This document shows, piece after piece, positions 62,368 to 64,000 of a DNA stretch of 64,000 nt. This DNA comes from Caprimulgus europaeus (lineage: Eukaryota; Chordata; Aves; Caprimulgiformes; Caprimulgidae): the NCBI GenBank assembly GCA_907165065.1, contig OU015540.1, positions 3,084,001 to 3,148,000 of the forward strand, read 5' to 3'. Position 1 is the stretch's first letter; each line of letters begins with the position of its first letter. Under the pieces are notes generated by a model. That model had not been told where the DNA came from. It ran no database searches and saw only the letters and a list, made by a program, of their open reading frames with translations. Made by a program: the position numbers and the translations under genes.

Positions 62368-64000
62368 AGCAGTCACAGTCAAATTCAGAAAAGGCAAATC
62401 TGAGGAAGAATATTTTGTCACCCAGGGGGTTTTAATTTATGCTTTCCTGCCTCTCATCTCAAGAAGAACGATGGACACTCAAGAGTGTGATAATATGAGA
62501 CTAGTGGAGGTGTTGCCTAATAGATCACGGATGTTTGCGAAGTGGCAAGCCATCATCTCCACCGATACAACAGTATGGGGGGGACAATCTGTCATGAGAT
62601 GTGACATGGCATAAAGAAATATTGATTTGTGACTCCCCTACAGTAAATCACAGGGTAAACATTTCCATTTGAATCCATTAAAATCCATTAAGACAGGACA
62701 TATATTTTCAAACTGCTTTGACATTTCTGATTCAAGGCTTTAGCGTATTGATTTCTAACAGGAGCAGGTCCTTGTTTGTTGATGGAAAGTAGCACCATAC
62801 TTGGAATATCGTGGGTTTGCAGGGAGATGGGAATCTGGCCAAGGTCATTGCTGAAAAAGGTGAAAAAATCTGCGGTGCAGGCTGAGTTTTAGGGAAAATT
62901 GCCTCCAAATCATGCAAATGGCTTGATGTGCTGGGAGCTGCTGCTGTATGACCTAGCTCTGAAGGACAGCTATTTACAGTACGTGGGGCAATGTGTTAGT
63001 GTTAACGAGTGTACAGCACATAGGAGGAAGGCAAGTTTTTGTGTTTTGTTTTTAAAACTGTGTAGAATGAAGAACTGGGAGGGATTTCACTTTGTTTTAA
63101 AGAAGCAGTAGTCTCTGCCATCTGTTTTGAAAGAGAGCAACTTACGATACACATGTCAGTCAGTGGAGCATGCTGCCAGCAGCAACAATTTCTGCTGATG
63201 GGGGAACTTCAGTGAGAAGATTCATAACAAAAGTCTTTATTGTGTAGAAACACACCGTTCTGCTTAGGATCCAGATTCCAAATGCTTTCAAGGACTATGA
63301 CTAAATCATCATTTGTGCCTGAGATGAACAACATCTGAGTGCAGAAAGCGCCTGGGCTAGGTTTCTCTGTCAGGCCACCTCTGTACAATACAATACCAAA
63401 GTACTGGAAGGTCCAGCTGGTTTTACAACCTGCAAATGCATCAAGACCTCTGGGATGTGATAAACTAAGCGAGTCAGGCTGCTGAGCTCCCTTGCCTACT
63501 CTGATATTATTACTATAAGGATTTCTGTTTTGGTTTTGTGCAGGTGAAGCTCTGATCTGAGTATGGAAAAAAAGAATCTTGTTTGTTGCACAGCTGTTAA
63601 TATTTATTTAATATGTATTAATCCATTCACCTTGTTCTGCTTCCCAAACTGCTGCACAGCTATGCTCAGTTAATCACCTTCAGTTTCATGCTCCTGAGAG
63701 GCTGGATTTGTGGGAGATGTTGGATGAGGTCTTGTCTGTAGCATATATAAATCACAAGAATGTTGTAGCATAACTGTGAAGGCCATGTGGTCTTTAAAAA
63801 GGCACAATAATTGCATGTTACATATTCACAATTGTAGGTAAATGTGATCTGGAAGACATGTTGGAAGAATTTGGGCATTTGGGTGGCAGCTTCAAAAAGA
63901 AGAAAACCTGGAGGAAATGACAGTTTCCAGCTTACTCTGTGCCTTCAAACAGCATTCGAGCTAAATACTCATTATGATTGCACACGTGCATGTCCACAGC

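Larger units (their letters stand above)
49764..64000 (+). other. TOM1L2: TOM1L2 intron 1 (partial)
   Basis: The intron opens with GTAAGAC and continues past the window. Its first 0.55 kb is a G-rich degenerate repeat. The remainder is AT-richer unique sequence with two CR1 fragments (56812-56990, 62200-62367), a CT-rich simple repeat near 61275-61312 and a T-run near 61586-61604. No TOM1L2 exon 2 or other gene was recognised. Confidence 0.75.

Overview
The window looks like bird nuclear DNA. Its interspersed repeats are short, 5'-truncated CR1 LINE copies, introns are compact, and three GC-rich promoter islands are separated by AT-richer introns. I identified the genes by translating exons and comparing them with vertebrate proteins I know; no database search was run. 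The order DRG2 - GID4 - ATPAF2 - DRC3 - TOM1L2 matches the human 17p11.2 block, here read in the opposite direction. The species cannot be told from the sequence alone.

Layout: 1-3.2 kb holds no gene I can support. DRG2 (minus, 13 coding exons, 4522-12858) encodes a complete 364-residue OBG-family GTPase. GID4 (minus, 6 coding exons, 16120-23424) encodes the substrate receptor of the CTLH E3 ubiquitin ligase and has a long 3' UTR ending about 0.5 kb before the DRG2 start codon. ATPAF2 (plus, 8 exons, 23835-30144) encodes the mitochondrial F1-ATPase alpha-subunit assembly chaperone and is head-to-head with GID4 across a 410-bp CpG-rich promoter. DRC3/LRRC48 (minus, 12 coding exons, 31732-47175) encodes a complete 523-residue nexin-dynein regulatory complex subunit and converges on ATPAF2. 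TOM1L2 (plus) contributes only its first coding exon (49712-49763). Its first intron fills the rest of the window. DRC3 and TOM1L2 are head-to-head across a CCAAT-rich island with RFX-like half-sites.

The genes are housekeeping or ciliary neighbours rather than one pathway: GTPase, E3 receptor, ATP synthase assembly, axoneme, and endosomal adaptor. What they share is two probable divergent promoters and a group of minor-class (U12-type) introns. Two AT-AC introns lie in DRC3 (introns 6 and 9) and one GT-AG U12-type intron lies in DRG2 (intron 7). In each case the reading frame is restored only, or best, by using the minor-class splice sites. I regard these as the most interesting signal in the window. 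I saw no endogenous retrovirus, Polinton, CRISPR array or rRNA. I did not see a tRNA I could support.
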